Assembly (NCBI GenBank): GCA_018827585.1
Contig: JAHJXP010000070.1
Span: forward strand, 1 to 5,505
Origin: Pseudomonadota bacterium
GTDB taxonomy: Bacteria; Desulfobacterota; Syntrophia; Syntrophales; UBA5619
Direction: 5' to 3'
DNA: 5,505 bases
In this document: positions 5,217 through 5,505 of the stretch, one piece after another
Layout: the number at the start of each line of letters is the position of its first letter
How positions within the stretch are numbered: position 1 is the stretch's first letter
Program-made: the position numbers and the translations under genes
The notes under the pieces: model-generated
What the model was told of the DNA's origin: nothing
Databases searched by the model: none
What the model saw: only the letters and a program-made list of their open reading frames with translations

Positions 5217-5505
5217 AAGTGGTTTCAGAATACGCCGCCGCGACGGATTTCTCAACTTCCGTGCCGCGCCCGATTCGATCTGTCTCGCCCTTTCCCGGCT
5301 CATCTCCAGGGATGCAACCGCTTCTTCCGCTGAATAATCCGCCCGCTCGCTGATTCCGAAACGCAGACGGAGAATCTTTTCCTCCCGAGGCGTCAGCGTG
5401 GAGAGGATTTTCCTAGTCTGCTCCGCCCGATCCATGCTGATCGTAGCCTCCGAGGGAGACATGATATTATTGTCTTCAATTAAATCGCGAAGATGGCTGT
5501 CCTCC
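5208..5505 (-). CDS. RpoD-like RNA polymerase sigma factor, C-terminal region (partial, N-terminus off the right edge)
   Basis: The minus-strand frame is open from the right edge to a TAA at 5208-5210, giving 98 residues. An ATG at 5462 lies inside the frame and is not the true start, because EDSHLRDLIEDNN before it matches the RpoD sequence EDSHLGDFIED at the end of region 3. Next come SPSEATISMDRAEQTRKILSTLTPREEKILRLRFGI, which is region 4.1, and then region 4.2 with SRERARQIE and ARKLRNPSR. The -35-contacting residues R-E-R-x-R-Q (visible residues 70-75) are kept. The normally invariant start of the helix-turn-helix, TLEEVG, reads SAEEAV here, and AKALRKL reads SGAARKL. This suggests a divergent paralogue rather than the housekeeping copy, although only the C-terminus is visible. 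Sigma factors bind core RNA polymerase and direct it to -10/-35 promoters. The gene symbol is left empty because of the divergence. Confidence 0.88.
   Translation of the reverse strand, partial: EDSHLRDLIEDNNIMSPSEATISMDRAEQTRKILSTLTPREEKILRLRFGISERADYSAEEAVASLEMSRERARQIESGAARKLRNPSRRRILKPLLK

Overview
The window is GC-rich bacterial chromosome. Gene content (an RpoD-type sigma factor, a remnant of an ADP-forming acyl-CoA synthetase, a fumarate-reductase-like flavoprotein) and sequence style suggest an anaerobic, possibly deltaproteobacterial/syntrophic organism. That placement is inference; there is no rRNA or marker that settles it.

Layout. (1) Positions 1-1947, minus strand: a compact four-gene operon, in transcription order a 73-aa unnamed protein, a 183-aa MNT-type nucleotidyltransferase, a 174-aa DnaQ-like DEDDh 3'-5' exonuclease and a HTH+WYL transcriptional regulator that runs off the left edge. 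Junctions are a 28-bp overlap, a 7-bp overlap (ATGCTGA) and a 25-bp gap, so co-translation is likely. The first two genes look like a toxin-antitoxin-style pair. (2) Positions 1948-2178: a divergent intergenic region with a candidate sigma70 promoter (TTGACA) whose spacer holds a 16-bp palindrome. (3) Positions 2179-3864, plus strand: a stand-alone FAD-dependent oxidoreductase of the fumarate reductase/succinate dehydrogenase/L-aspartate oxidase flavoprotein superfamily. Its last ~23 residues are read from the antisense strand of the next gene. (4) Positions ~3790-4827, minus strand: a decayed ADP-forming acyl-CoA synthetase, internally deleted and frameshifted near 4210 and cut off near 3790, where it meets the tail of the flavoprotein gene. 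(5) Positions 4828-5207: no intact gene. It holds a near-consensus minus-strand promoter (TTGACA-N17-TATAGT) nested in a 10-bp perfect inverted repeat, a leader with an imperfect long stem, and a short orphan coding remnant on the plus strand. (6) Positions 5208-5505, minus strand: the C-terminal 98 residues of a divergent RpoD-like sigma factor, including region 4.

The right half (from about 3790) carries several scars of gene loss (truncated synthetase, chimeric flavoprotein tail, orphan fragment, unusual sigma region 4), and the synthetase promoter is well preserved although its gene is broken. The left operon is intact as far as it is visible, and is the best candidate for a little-described functional unit: nucleotidyltransferase + small partner + exonuclease + WYL regulator. 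No CRISPR array, tRNA, rRNA, insertion sequence or convincing intrinsic terminator was seen.
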